Below, piece after piece: positions 1 to 6,941 of a stretch of DNA of 8,038 nt. The translations under genes were made by a program, and so were the position numbers. How positions within the stretch are numbered: position 1 is the first letter of the stretch; every line of letters begins with the position of its first letter. Location: contig JABRVW010000094.1 in NCBI GenBank assembly GCA_039961715.1, positions 1 through 8,038 of the forward strand. The letters are read 5' to 3'. This stretch comes from JACQPU01 sp039961715. Lineage in GTDB: Bacteria > Bacteroidota > Ignavibacteria > UBA10030. The notes under the pieces are model-generated. The model ran no database searches and was not told the origin of the DNA. It worked only from the letters and a program-made list of their open reading frames with translations.

Positions 1-150
1 GTGGCGCAGGCGATGGAGAACATCAAGCAGGCAAGCGCACAGAATGTCGCCAGCACCAAACAGGCCGAATCGGCTGCGCAGAATCTGAACGAATTGGGGC
101 GTAGGTTCGGGATGATGGTGGAAGGAGAAAGAAGAGTACGGAATCTATAA
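1..150 (+). CDS. Methyl-accepting chemotaxis protein, C-terminal end (partial)
   Basis: The reading frame is open from base 1 and ends at TAA 148-150, so only the last 49 codons of a longer gene are present; the GTG at base 1 is an internal valine codon, not a start. The peptide is helical, with the alanine-, glutamine- and asparagine-rich heptad pattern (ENIKQASAQN, then AESAAQNLNEL) seen where the C-terminal helix of the MCP cytoplasmic signalling hairpin returns towards the membrane. In that family this region lies beyond the kinase-contacting tip. The tail is charged (GERRVRNL) and has no NWETF-type pentapeptide for tethering CheR/CheB. The next gene, a CheA, starts 26 nt later, as expected for a receptor encoded with its kinase. 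The sensory domain and membrane topology lie outside the window, so the signal sensed cannot be judged. Confidence 0.85.
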   Translation: MAQAMENIKQASAQNVASTKQAESAAQNLNELGRRFGMMVEGERRVRNL

Positions 151-176
151 TCCGTTCACGCGGCATACACTGAGAC

Positions 177-2423
177 ATGGCCACAACCAACGATTTCCAG
201 AAAAAACTCCTGGCAACCTTTCGAGTCGAAGCAGCCGAGCGCTTGAAGACGATCGTCAATGGCTTGCTTCAGCTTGAGCGGGGTGCAAGTGGATCACATC
301 AGGCTGAGGTGATCGAAGCGCTGTTTCGGGAAGTGCACAGCCTTAAGGGCGCGGCGCGTGCCGTGAGCAGTTCCGAAATTGAACGCATCTGCAAATCGTG
401 CGAAGCTCTCTTTGCCGCGCTGCAGAGGGCGAGCCTTACTGTCAGCCCCACCCTGATGGATCTCTTGCATCGGGTGACCGCATTTACAGAACGGCTTCTC
501 GCAAACCTCGGCTCTACCCTCTCGAGTGAGCAATCGAAGATGTTGGACAGGATGATTGGTGAACTTGACGCGGCTCTTGCCACCGGCACCGATTCCTCAA
601 CGACTGTTCCACCGGGCATGGAACAACGACCCCCTGCCAGTTCCGCTGCACTAGGCCCCTCCGGTGAGACGGTGAGAATTGCGATCTCAAAACTCGATTC
701 CCTGCTGCTCCAAGCCGAGGAGCTGCTCGGCAGCAAATTGTCGGCAATCCAGCGAACTGCGGAGCTTCATTCCTTGCTGAATGAGTTCGCGGCGTGGAAG
801 CGGAAGCTCACCGCAGCACAGAAAGAGCTTCACTCTCTTGCCCACTCGACAGAACGAAACGGAAATCACGACACGGTCAACGCCAATGAGCTGCTCGAGC
901 TTCTGGACTCCAGTTTCTCCTTCCTTGCAGGATTTGAACAGCGTCTCTCGGCAATAGCAAAGTCCTCGAGTCGTGATCAGCGATCGCTCTCGTCCCTTGT
1001 GGACAGTCTGTTAGAGGATGTCAAGAAAGCGGTGATGCTGCCGTTCGCAACGCTGCTTGAAGCGTTCCCGAAACTCGTGCGCGACCTTGCTCACGATCAA
1101 CGAAAAGGCGTCGACCTGACTGTCCGCGGAGCAGAAATTGAAATCGACCGGCGTATCCTTGAACGTCTCAAAGACCCTCTCATTCATTTGATACGAAACT
1201 GCATCGACCATGGGATTGAAGCTCCTGAGGAACGAAAGAGTCGCGGCAAAGCTTCACGCGGGACGATCATGATTTCCGTCGCTCATCGGAACGGGAACAA
1301 GATCGAGATCACGGTTGAAGACGACGGCGCCGGCATCGATCCGGATAAAGTGCGCGCCACAGCCGCACGGAAAGGGCTTTTCACGGAAACCGCTCCCGTT
1401 TCAGACGCCGAGGCCCTCGATCTCATTTTTCAATCAGGCCTTTCCACCAGTGCCATGCTGACCGATCTCTCCGGAAGGGGGCTCGGTCTGGCCATCGTGC
1501 GCGAAAACGTCGAACGACTTGGAGGAACGGTTTCCGTTGAATCTACAGTCGGCAGGGGAAGTACGTTCCGTCTCATTCTTCCCTTGACGCTGGCGACATT
1601 TCAGGGGTTTCTTGTCCAGCTTGATAACCAGCTCTTCGTTCTTCCGGCGGCAAACATCGAACGCGTCCTACGGTTCCGCCCCGAAGATATTCGGACAGCG
1701 GAGAATCGGGAAACCATTGTGGTGAACGGCGAGATCGTTTCGCTCGCGCGCTTAGCCGATGTGTTAGGCATGAAGCGCCGCGACGGTCTTGCGCCGCAGT
1801 CACTTCAGGCCGTGGTGCTCCATGCGGCAAATAAACGCATGGCCTTCCTTGTTGATGCCGTCGTGCAAGAGCAGGAAGTTCTGGTGAAGAATCTCGGACC
1901 ACAACTTGCGCGCGTCCGCAATATCGCCGGAGCAACAATCCTGGGATCGGGAAAAGTCGTTCCCATTCTCAATGTTCCCGATCTCATCAAATCCGCGGTG
2001 CGCGGAGCAGGCGCCGCTCGCCCGGTGCCGGCAGCTGAGGTTCGGGAGGAGCCTATCCGGCGTCGATCTGTGCTTGTTGTTGAGGACTCGATCACGGCGC
2101 GCACACTCCTTCGAACGATCCTGGAATCCGCCGGCTACTCCGTTGTAACAGCCGTCGACGGCATTGATGCACTCACACAGCTGCGCACATCTGAGTTCGA
2201 TATCGTTGTCTCCGACGTCGATATGCCCCGCATGAATGGATTCGACCTCACGGCAAAGATCCGCGCGGAAAAGAAGTTCGCCGACGTTCCGGTGGTGCTC
2301 GTAACTGCCCTCGAGTCCCGCGAAGACCGCGAACGCGGTGTGGAGGTGGGAGCGAATGCCTACATTGTGAAGAGCAGCTTCGACCAGAGCAATTTGCTGG
2401 ATGTCGTGAGGAGGCTGGTGTGA
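177..2423 (+). CDS. cheA: CheA-type hybrid histidine kinase with C-terminal receiver (HPt-P3-HATPase-CheW-REC)
   Basis: This 748-residue chemosensory kinase autophosphorylates in response to an array of MCPs. Domains in order: HPt (about 1-125) with the phospho-acceptor H54 in HSLKGAAR; a Ser/Thr/Pro/Ala linker (131-162); an extended helical P3-like dimerisation region (about 164-285); an HATPase with N box around N341 (IRNCIDHGIE), G1 box DDGAG 382-386 and G2 box GRGLGL 433-438; a CheW-like P5 domain (about 467-600); and a receiver (about 628-748) with expected phospho-acceptor D680 (SDVDMP) and a C-terminal VKSSFDQ motif. No folded P2 domain fits between HPt and P3. The fused receiver and the motifs around MLPFATLLEAFPKLVRDL recall WspE/FrzE-type kinases. 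ATG 177 is the first start after an in-frame TGA at 171-173 and leaves a complete HPt helix; no strong Shine-Dalgarno site precedes it. The gene is probably cotranscribed with the MCP. CheA family assignment is firm; the WspE/FrzE subclass is inferred. Confidence 0.95.
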   Translation: MATTNDFQKKLLATFRVEAAERLKTIVNGLLQLERGASGSHQAEVIEALFREVHSLKGAARAVSSSEIERICKSCEALFAALQRASLTVSPTLMDLLHRVTAFTERLLANLGSTLSSEQSKMLDRMIGELDAALATGTDSSTTVPPGMEQRPPASSAALGPSGETVRIAISKLDSLLLQAEELLGSKLSAIQRTAELHSLLNEFAAWKRKLTAAQKELHSLAHSTERNGNHDTVNANELLELLDSSFSFLAGFEQRLSAIAKSSSRDQRSLSSLVDSLLEDVKKAVMLPFATLLEAFPKLVRDLAHDQRKGVDLTVRGAEIEIDRRILERLKDPLIHLIRNCIDHGIEAPEERKSRGKASRGTIMISVAHRNGNKIEITVEDDGAGIDPDKVRATAARKGLFTETAPVSDAEALDLIFQSGLSTSAMLTDLSGRGLGLAIVRENVERLGGTVSVESTVGRGSTFRLILPLTLATFQGFLVQLDNQLFVLPAANIERVLRFRPEDIRTAENRETIVVNGEIVSLARLADVLGMKRRDGLAPQSLQAVVLHAANKRMAFLVDAVVQEQEVLVKNLGPQLARVRNIAGATILGSGKVVPILNVPDLIKSAVRGAGAARPVPAAEVREEPIRRRSVLVVEDSITARTLLRTILESAGYSVVTAVDGIDALTQLRTSEFDIVVSDVDMPRMNGFDLTAKIRAEKKFADVPVVLVTALESREDRERGVEVGANAYIVKSSFDQSNLLDVVRRLV

Positions 2424-2464
2424 GCGAATGGGGAAGTGAGAGGGTAGGAGAATGGGGGATTCGC
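2424..2464. repeat. G-rich purine tract flanked by a 6-bp inverted repeat
   Basis: Immediately after the cheA stop, GCGAAT (2424-2429) and its exact complement ATTCGC (2459-2464) flank a 29-nt stretch made almost only of G and A, with G runs of 4, 3, 2 and 5. GAATGGGGA (2426-2434) recurs as GAATGGGGGA (2450-2459). The right arm abuts the ATG of the broken four-helix-bundle gene, and AGGAG inside the tract could once have served as its ribosome binding site. A two-layer G-quadruplex is conceivable on the plus strand, but this is speculation. Confidence 0.5.
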
Positions 2465-2758
2465 ATGACAGAATGGATTAAGAGCTACAAAGAACTGCGT
2501 GTGTATCAGAGTGCAATGGATGTGGCGATGGAAATTGTTGAAGTGACGAAGACATTTCCAACTGAAGAAAGATATTCGTCGGTGAGCTAGATTCGGCGCG
2601 CGTCCCGTACGGTCTGTGCAAACATTGCTGAAGTCCTGAGAAAGCGCCGAGACAAGGCAGCTTTTGTTTCAAAACTGAATGACGCCACAACGGAAGCGTG
2701 AGAAACTCAAGTGTGGTCCGAGTTCTCAAAGAGATGCTCGTATATCGATGAGTCCATG
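2465..2758 (+). pseudogene. Decayed four-helix-bundle protein gene (23S rRNA intervening-sequence-protein family)
   Basis: A single frame from ATG 2465 reads as a four-helix-bundle protein of the family often annotated as S23 or 23S rRNA-IVP. It begins MTEWIKSYKELRVYQSAMDV and continues with KTFPTEERYSS, IRRASRTVCANIAE, RKRRDKAAFVSKLNDA and ETQVW, all in family order. It is broken by TAG at 2588-2590, where the family normally has Gln before IRRA, and by TGA at 2699-2701 just before ETQVW. No frameshift is needed to join the pieces. The residues after NIAE also look altered (VL where a small residue and an aromatic are usual). The similarity fades around 2758, so the last helix is missing or beyond recognition, and cheB starts at 2775. 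Intact members are about 115-125 residues; the function is poorly known and they are often found as mobile-looking singletons. It sits between two chemosensory genes without functional relation to them. The family call is from memory of its motifs. Confidence 0.8.
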
Positions 2759-2774
2759 ACAATACCTCAAGGCC

Positions 2775-3842
2775 ATGATTAACGTCCTCATCGTCGAAGA
2801 TTCTCCCGTCGTTCGTGAATTTCTCATTCACATTCTGAGTGTCGATCCCGAAATTAGTATTGTCGGGGTTGCTCACAATGGTGAAGAAGCAATTGAGGCG
2901 GTGCAGTCCAAAAAGCCGCACGTTATAACGATGGATATCCACATGCCGAAGTTGAACGGGTTCGACGCAACGCGCCGTATCATGGAAACGAATCCTGTTC
3001 CAATTGTGATCGTCAGTGGAAGTTCGACCGCAGAGGAAATCGCCACGACATTCCGCGCATTAGAGTCGGGCGCTCTCGCGGTCGTCCGTCGCCCCGCCGG
3101 CCTCTCCCATCCTGACCACGAAGCGAGCGCGAGAGAACTCATCCAGACCGTTAAGCTCATGTCGGAAGTCAAAGTCGTCAGACGATGGCGCGCGCGTCCG
3201 AAGGTGGAAGCGGCAGTCGAGCCGCCCGCCCAAAAATCGTTGAAGCCGGAAGGAGCGATAACACTCGTTGCCATCGGCGCGTCCACGGGTGGACCGCTCG
3301 CACTCCAGACAATTCTTTCCGACTTGCCGGCCGACTTCCCCGTGCCGATCGTTGTCGTTCAACATATGGCACAAGGGTTTATTCACGGATTTGCCGAATG
3401 GTTAGGTGAGTCAACTTCACTTCCCGTGCATGTCGCCTCACACGGAGAGGCACTCGTGCCCGGCCATGTCTATCTCGCCCCGGATGGCCACCACATGCTG
3501 GTCACAAAGGACTTCCGTGTCTCGCTTCGCAGTGATGAACCGGAAAACGGACTCAGACCCTCAGTCGCTGCCCTATTCCGCTCGGTTGCCGAAGCATGCA
3601 GGGCGCAAGCTGTTGGGATTCTCTTGACAGGGATGGGAGTCGATGGCGCCGCAGAGCTTAAACGGTTGAAAGATGTCGGAGCGGTGACATTTGCGCAGGA
3701 CAAAGAGTCCTCCGTTGTCTTTGGAATGCCGGGCGAGGCAATTCGCATCGGCGGCGCAACCCACACACTCTCACCCGAAAAAATCTCCGCCGCCCTCACC
3801 ATAATAACGCAACGGGGTTTCCGAAGGACGACGTTAACGTAG
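2775..3842 (+). CDS. cheB: CheB-type chemotaxis protein-glutamate methylesterase with receiver domain
   Basis: This 355-residue protein has the standard CheB layout. CheB proteins demethylate, and can deamidate, glutamyl residues on MCPs to adapt the receptor array, and are activated by phosphotransfer from CheA. The receiver spans about residues 1-120, with acidic pocket E8-D9 and phospho-acceptor D54 (TMDIHMP). The usual Lys-Pro near the receiver C-terminus is Arg-Pro here (R106-P107, in AVVRRP). A linker leads to the methylesterase domain (about 163-350), with a complete catalytic triad: S170 in GASTGG, H197 in VVQHM and D290 in GMGVDGA. ATG 2775 gives a receiver starting exactly at beta-1 (MINVLIVEDS); only a weak AAGG lies just upstream. 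The 351-nt gap after cheA holds a pseudogene, so expression may rely on read-through or an unseen internal promoter. The paired CheA suggests a WspF-like role, which is an inference. Confidence 0.95.
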   Translation: MINVLIVEDSPVVREFLIHILSVDPEISIVGVAHNGEEAIEAVQSKKPHVITMDIHMPKLNGFDATRRIMETNPVPIVIVSGSSTAEEIATTFRALESGALAVVRRPAGLSHPDHEASARELIQTVKLMSEVKVVRRWRARPKVEAAVEPPAQKSLKPEGAITLVAIGASTGGPLALQTILSDLPADFPVPIVVVQHMAQGFIHGFAEWLGESTSLPVHVASHGEALVPGHVYLAPDGHHMLVTKDFRVSLRSDEPENGLRPSVAALFRSVAEACRAQAVGILLTGMGVDGAAELKRLKDVGAVTFAQDKESSVVFGMPGEAIRIGGATHTLSPEKISAALTIITQRGFRRTTLT

Positions 3843-3879
3843 CGATACCACTGTGAAATCAAAGCCTTCTTACGAAAAG

Positions 3880-3884
3880 AGGAG
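3880..3884 (+). promoter_or_regulatory. Shine-Dalgarno site selecting ATG 3889 of the hybrid kinase
   Basis: AGGAG lies 4 nt before ATG 3889. The upstream in-frame GTG at 3853 has no purine-rich site before it (the preceding bases read GCGATACCACT) and would add twelve residues (starting MKSKPSYEKR) that fall outside the receiver fold. This favours ATG 3889 as the real start. Confidence 0.6.
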
Positions 3885-3888
3885 TCGT

Positions 3889-6516
3889 ATGGACAGCAAA
3901 ATTTTTTCCGACACGAACGGCGTTGAGTTGCTCATTGCCGAAGACAGCATCACCCAGGCCGAACAGCTCAAGCATCTGCTTCTCGAGCGCGGATTCACGG
4001 TGCATGTTGCGCAAAACGGAAGAGCGGCGCTGACCTTAGCGCGGAAACACAAACCCGCAGTCATCATAAGCGACATCGTTATGCCCGAAATGGATGGGTA
4101 TGCCCTCTGCCGTGCCATCCGTACTGATGAATCACTCAAAGAGACGCCCGTCATTCTTCTTACCTCGCTCTCCAGCCCACGAGACGTCATCGAAGCCCTC
4201 AAGTGCGGAGCCGACAACTTCATCCGCAAGCCGTACGACGAAAAACATCTCCTCCTCCGTCTCGAGCACATCATCGCCAATCGCAGACTTCGTGCATCAG
4301 ACAAGGTGAAAGTTGGCGTTGAGCTGTACCTTGGCGGAGACAAGCACTTCATCACCGCCGAACGTCAGCAAATACTTGACCTCTTGATCTCGACTTACGA
4401 GCAGGCGGTGCAATTGTGCGAGGACCTGAAAGTTCGTGAGGAGCGGCTCGCTCGGACGAACAAGATTATTTCCGGAATCTATCAGATTTCAAAATCGCTC
4501 AATGTCGCCGTCACGGAGGCGGATGTCATCGCTCAGGTTCTGCAGCGCACACTTGGGTTACCCGACATCGAGGGCGTATGGATAGAATTGCTAGAGGAGA
4601 CCAATCAATTCCGGGTTGTGGCGGACAGCGGACTATCCCCGATGTTTCGCGAAGCAGTCCTCCGTTCGGCAGATTGCGAATGCCGGCGCATGCTTCTGTC
4701 GGGGGAAATGGCACGTGCAGTATATCTTCCGTCGTGCGAGAGATTTGACCCGCTGAAGAAAGAACCATCGAAACAGCGCTCACATGTGAGCGTTCCACTT
4801 CGACTGGCAAATCGGGTCTTGGGCCTCCTCAACCTTGTTCCTGCCGAGGGAATCCAGTTTGACGACGAGGATCTCACGACCCTCAACGGTATCGGCAATC
4901 AGATCGGCAGTGCCCTCCAGCGTGCTCGTGTCATGGAAAAGCTTGAGGCGATGGTTGAAGAAAAAACCAGGGCGCTGCGGGAATCGGAGCTCTGGTTCCG
5001 AACGGTGTTCCAGTCGCAGGAAGACGCCGTGTTCGTCATCTCGCCGGATCGCAGGGTGCTGAACATGAATGCAGCCGCAGAAAGAATGTTTCGCTGCTCA
5101 CTCGATGAAGTGAAGGACAGATCAACGGAAGTGTTCCATGTTGACTACGACCACTTTGTGGAATTCGGCAAACGGATTTGGGAGGCGTTCGCGCAGAACA
5201 GAGCCGCACGTTTTGAGTTCAAACTCAAGAGAAAAAGTGGAGAACTTTTTCCGACTGAACATACCGTGTCACAACTCAAAAGCGAAGATGACCAAATGAT
5301 CGGCATTGTCAGTGTTGTCAGGGATATTTCCGAGCGAAAGAAGGCCGAAGAAAAAAGGCGGCAACTCGAGCTGCAGTTTATCCAAGCTCAGAAGCTTGAA
5401 AGCATAGGTTCACTTGCGGCGGGCATTGCACACGATTTCAACAATGTGCTCGGCATTATCTTGGGACATGCATCCATCCTGCAGCGATTATCGGGCCGGC
5501 CTGAGACTCTTCCCGCAAGCATCGATGCCATCACAAAGGCCGTTAACCGTGGAGCGGGTGTTGTCCGCCAACTTCTCGCATTTGCGCGCAAGGGCGAAAG
5601 CGCAGCAGAATCTGTCTTGGTCAATGAGGTCATCAATGAATTGGTAAAAATGTTGCAAGAAACGTTCCCCAAAACCGTAATCATCGAAACACAGCTTGAT
5701 TCGACGATTCCACCGATCACTGCTGATTCGAGTCAGCTGTATCAGACCTTCTTGAACCTTGCGATCAATAGCCGCGATGCGATGCCAGAAGGCGGAACTA
5801 TCAAATTCTCAACGACCTTACGTAACAATGAGGATCTCCGTTCACGCTTCCCCGATGCATCGGCCAACACATACATTTGTATCAATATCGAGGATACGGG
5901 AATGGGGATGGATGAGGAGACGCAACGGCGAATCTTTGAACCCTTCTACACGACGAAGGAGCCGGGAAAAGGGACAGGGCTTGGAATGGCAGTGGTGTAC
6001 GGAGTTGTAACAGGTCTTGGCGGATTCATCGATGTGAACAGCGTGCGCGGCAAAGGAACGATCTTTTCCCTCTACCTGCCGGCGAAAGAGAGGGAATCTC
6101 GAGATAAAGAAGAACGCGCTCACGAGGGAGATGCACCGGGAGGGAATGAAACGATTCTGGTTGTCGAGGATGAGGAGATGCTGCGCGAACTCGTGGTCGC
6201 CATACTCTCATCGAAGGGATATCGTGTGCTGACGGCTGTGGATGGCGTCGAAGCACTTGCTGAATACGAGAAGCATCGCGACGCGATTGCGCTCGTGCTG
6301 AGTGACGTCGGCTTACCACGCCTCGATGGCCTGGGACTTCTGAAAGAACTCAAAGCCCGAAATCCACAGCTTAAATACGTGATTGCGAGCGGTTATCTTG
6401 AGCCCGCTAAGAAGGAGGAGATGGTCAGACTTGGCGTAACAACGTTTGCCGATAAGCCCTACAGAGCGAACGACCTTCTGTGGAAGATACGTGAAGCAGT
6501 GGAAAAGAAGCCGTAA
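3889..6516 (+). CDS. Multi-sensor hybrid histidine kinase, REC-GAF-PAS-HisKA-HATPase-REC
   Basis: This 875-residue protein (from ATG 3889) has no membrane segment and is probably cytoplasmic. Domains in order: receiver (about 12-135) with D62 (ISDIVMP), T92 and K114-P115; a linker (about 140-195) with ELYLGG and a helical stretch; GAF (about 195-350) with cysteines C263, C265 and C283; a short coiled coil (about 350-368); PAS (about 368-482) ending in VVRDISERKKAEE; HisKA with H515 in AGIAHDFNN; HATPase with N627 (NLAINSRDAM), DTGMG 669-673 and GTGLG 695-699; a charged linker; and a C-terminal receiver (about 753-875) with D806 (LSDVGLP) and K856-P857. All phosphotransfer residues are present, so it should be an active hybrid kinase. 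Being last in the cluster and starting with a receiver, it is a plausible target of the upstream CheA, which is an inference. A GTG start at 3853 (887 residues) is possible but less likely. No DNA-binding or cyclic-di-GMP output domain is present. Confidence 0.93.
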   Translation: MDSKIFSDTNGVELLIAEDSITQAEQLKHLLLERGFTVHVAQNGRAALTLARKHKPAVIISDIVMPEMDGYALCRAIRTDESLKETPVILLTSLSSPRDVIEALKCGADNFIRKPYDEKHLLLRLEHIIANRRLRASDKVKVGVELYLGGDKHFITAERQQILDLLISTYEQAVQLCEDLKVREERLARTNKIISGIYQISKSLNVAVTEADVIAQVLQRTLGLPDIEGVWIELLEETNQFRVVADSGLSPMFREAVLRSADCECRRMLLSGEMARAVYLPSCERFDPLKKEPSKQRSHVSVPLRLANRVLGLLNLVPAEGIQFDDEDLTTLNGIGNQIGSALQRARVMEKLEAMVEEKTRALRESELWFRTVFQSQEDAVFVISPDRRVLNMNAAAERMFRCSLDEVKDRSTEVFHVDYDHFVEFGKRIWEAFAQNRAARFEFKLKRKSGELFPTEHTVSQLKSEDDQMIGIVSVVRDISERKKAEEKRRQLELQFIQAQKLESIGSLAAGIAHDFNNVLGIILGHASILQRLSGRPETLPASIDAITKAVNRGAGVVRQLLAFARKGESAAESVLVNEVINELVKMLQETFPKTVIIETQLDSTIPPITADSSQLYQTFLNLAINSRDAMPEGGTIKFSTTLRNNEDLRSRFPDASANTYICINIEDTGMGMDEETQRRIFEPFYTTKEPGKGTGLGMAVVYGVVTGLGGFIDVNSVRGKGTIFSLYLPAKERESRDKEERAHEGDAPGGNETILVVEDEEMLRELVVAILSSKGYRVLTAVDGVEALAEYEKHRDAIALVLSDVGLPRLDGLGLLKELKARNPQLKYVIASGYLEPAKKEEMVRLGVTTFADKPYRANDLLWKIREAVEKKP

Positions 6517-6540
6517 GGAGGTTCATCTCTTCGCGAAGCA

Positions 6541-6560
6541 AACCCCTGAGTGGCAGGGTT
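6541..6560 (+). terminator. Weak hairpin downstream of the chemosensory operon
   Basis: Starting 24 nt after the hybrid kinase stop, AACCCCTG and CAGGGTT can form a seven-pair stem with one bulged C and a five-base loop (AGTGG). It is followed by ATACGTCC and not by a T-run, so if it ends transcription it is not a classic intrinsic terminator. Confidence 0.25.
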
Positions 6561-6657
6561 ATACGTCCAAGGGCCGTTCGCGCTTGGAGAGCAAGTCCGC
6601 TTTGCAATCCGCCACATCCCTCTGTCACGTCAGCGAGAGCATCCAGGCCCAATTCCT

Positions 6658-6685
6658 CAATCTACAATCTTCAATCTTCAATCTG
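6658..6685. repeat. Tandem heptamer repeat, four copies of CAATCT(A/T/G)
   Basis: Four consecutive 7-bp units read CAATCTA, CAATCTT, CAATCTT and CAATCTG, differing only in the last base. Similar strings occur between genes in some FCB-group genomes, in my recollection. No function is evident, and the copy number may vary between strains. Confidence 0.8.
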
Positions 6686-6703
6686 AAATGTTTAGCGGGG
6701 GCA

Positions 6704-6779
6704 GGATCCGCCACAAAGAAGGCGGACTTCGTCCTGACCTGAGAAACGGTCAGGACTCAGCTTGAGCTTCAATCCGCCT
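6704..6779. repeat. Compound palindromic element (TCCGCC/GGCGGA arms around a 9-bp hairpin)
   Basis: TCCGCC (6707-6712) can pair with GGCGGA (6721-6726) across an 8-nt loop. The same GGCGGA, extended to AGGCGGA (6720-6726), can instead pair with TCCGCCT (6773-6779), enclosing the perfect hairpin at 6731-6756. The two pairings exclude each other. The layout resembles REP-like dispersed palindromes or a terminator cluster between convergent genes. Confidence 0.5.
6731..6756. terminator. Perfect 9-bp hairpin, possible bidirectional terminator
   Basis: GTCCTGACC (6731-6739) and GGTCAGGAC (6748-6756) are exact complements around an 8-nt loop (TGAGAAAC). It is the strongest simple hairpin in the gap between the converging operons. 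Neither side has a clear T-run, so the role as terminator rests mainly on position; it could instead be the core of the palindromic element. Confidence 0.35.
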
Positions 6780-6787
6780 CATTACAT

Positions 6788-6827
6788 AAAAACGAAACCG
6801 CCCGATCCTTCGATAGACTCAGGACCG
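6788..6827 (-). terminator. Candidate intrinsic terminator of the secreted-protein operon
   Basis: Read on the minus strand, CGGTCCT (6827-6821) pairs with AGGATCG (6809-6803) with one G-U pair and an 11-nt loop. Outer GAAA/TTTC can add four more pairs. The sequence then runs GGCGGTTTCGTTTTT, with five Ts at 6792-6788. It lies about 115 nt past the stop of the T9SS cargo gene, in the right orientation. Confidence 0.4.
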
Positions 6828-6941
6828 CTTTCTAGCAAAGTCACAATCTTTCACCGCGTGTTCGAGCTAGCCCTTTGAGTCTGGTTTCCTTCAAAATACG
6901 ACGCGCGCACATCAAATCAACACATACTTGCCCTGGCAAAT

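Larger units (their letters stand above)
6517..6941. other. Convergent intergenic region without a convincing gene
   Basis: This 425-nt stretch lies between the plus-strand chemosensory operon and the minus-strand secreted-protein operon. I find no reading frame with protein-like composition and no tRNA fold. It contains several hairpins, a 7-bp tandem repeat and three copies of ATCCGCC (6607-6613, 6706-6712, 6772-6778), listed separately where they can be placed. Both operons must end here, so terminators for each strand are expected. Confidence 0.7.

Noticed and set aside
2588..2701. Stop-codon readthrough or recoding in the four-helix-bundle frame
   Set aside because: Two different stops (TAG, TGA) plus altered conserved residues and a lost C-terminus fit decay better; the other genes here use TAA, TAG and TGA as ordinary stops.
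3470..3862. 130-codon open frame on the minus strand over the end of cheB
   Set aside because: It lies antisense to the conserved methylesterase core, has no domain-like sequence and is best explained as a codon-bias shadow.
6446..6765. Short plus-strand open frames of 71 and 98 codons over the end of the hybrid kinase and the following gap
   Set aside because: Their translation runs through the kinase C-terminus in another frame and then through the tandem repeat (giving LNLQSSIFNLK), with no protein-like pattern.
6815..6882. AGACTCA/TGAGTCT inverted repeat 54 nt apart
   Set aside because: Only 7 bp with a long spacer, and it overlaps the better minus-strand terminator hairpin; chance is a sufficient explanation.
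6928..6939. TTGCC-CT-GGCAA palindrome just past the T9SS cargo stop
   Set aside because: The stem is 5 bp with a 2-nt loop and no following T-run; too short to call a terminator or an operator at the end of a gene.
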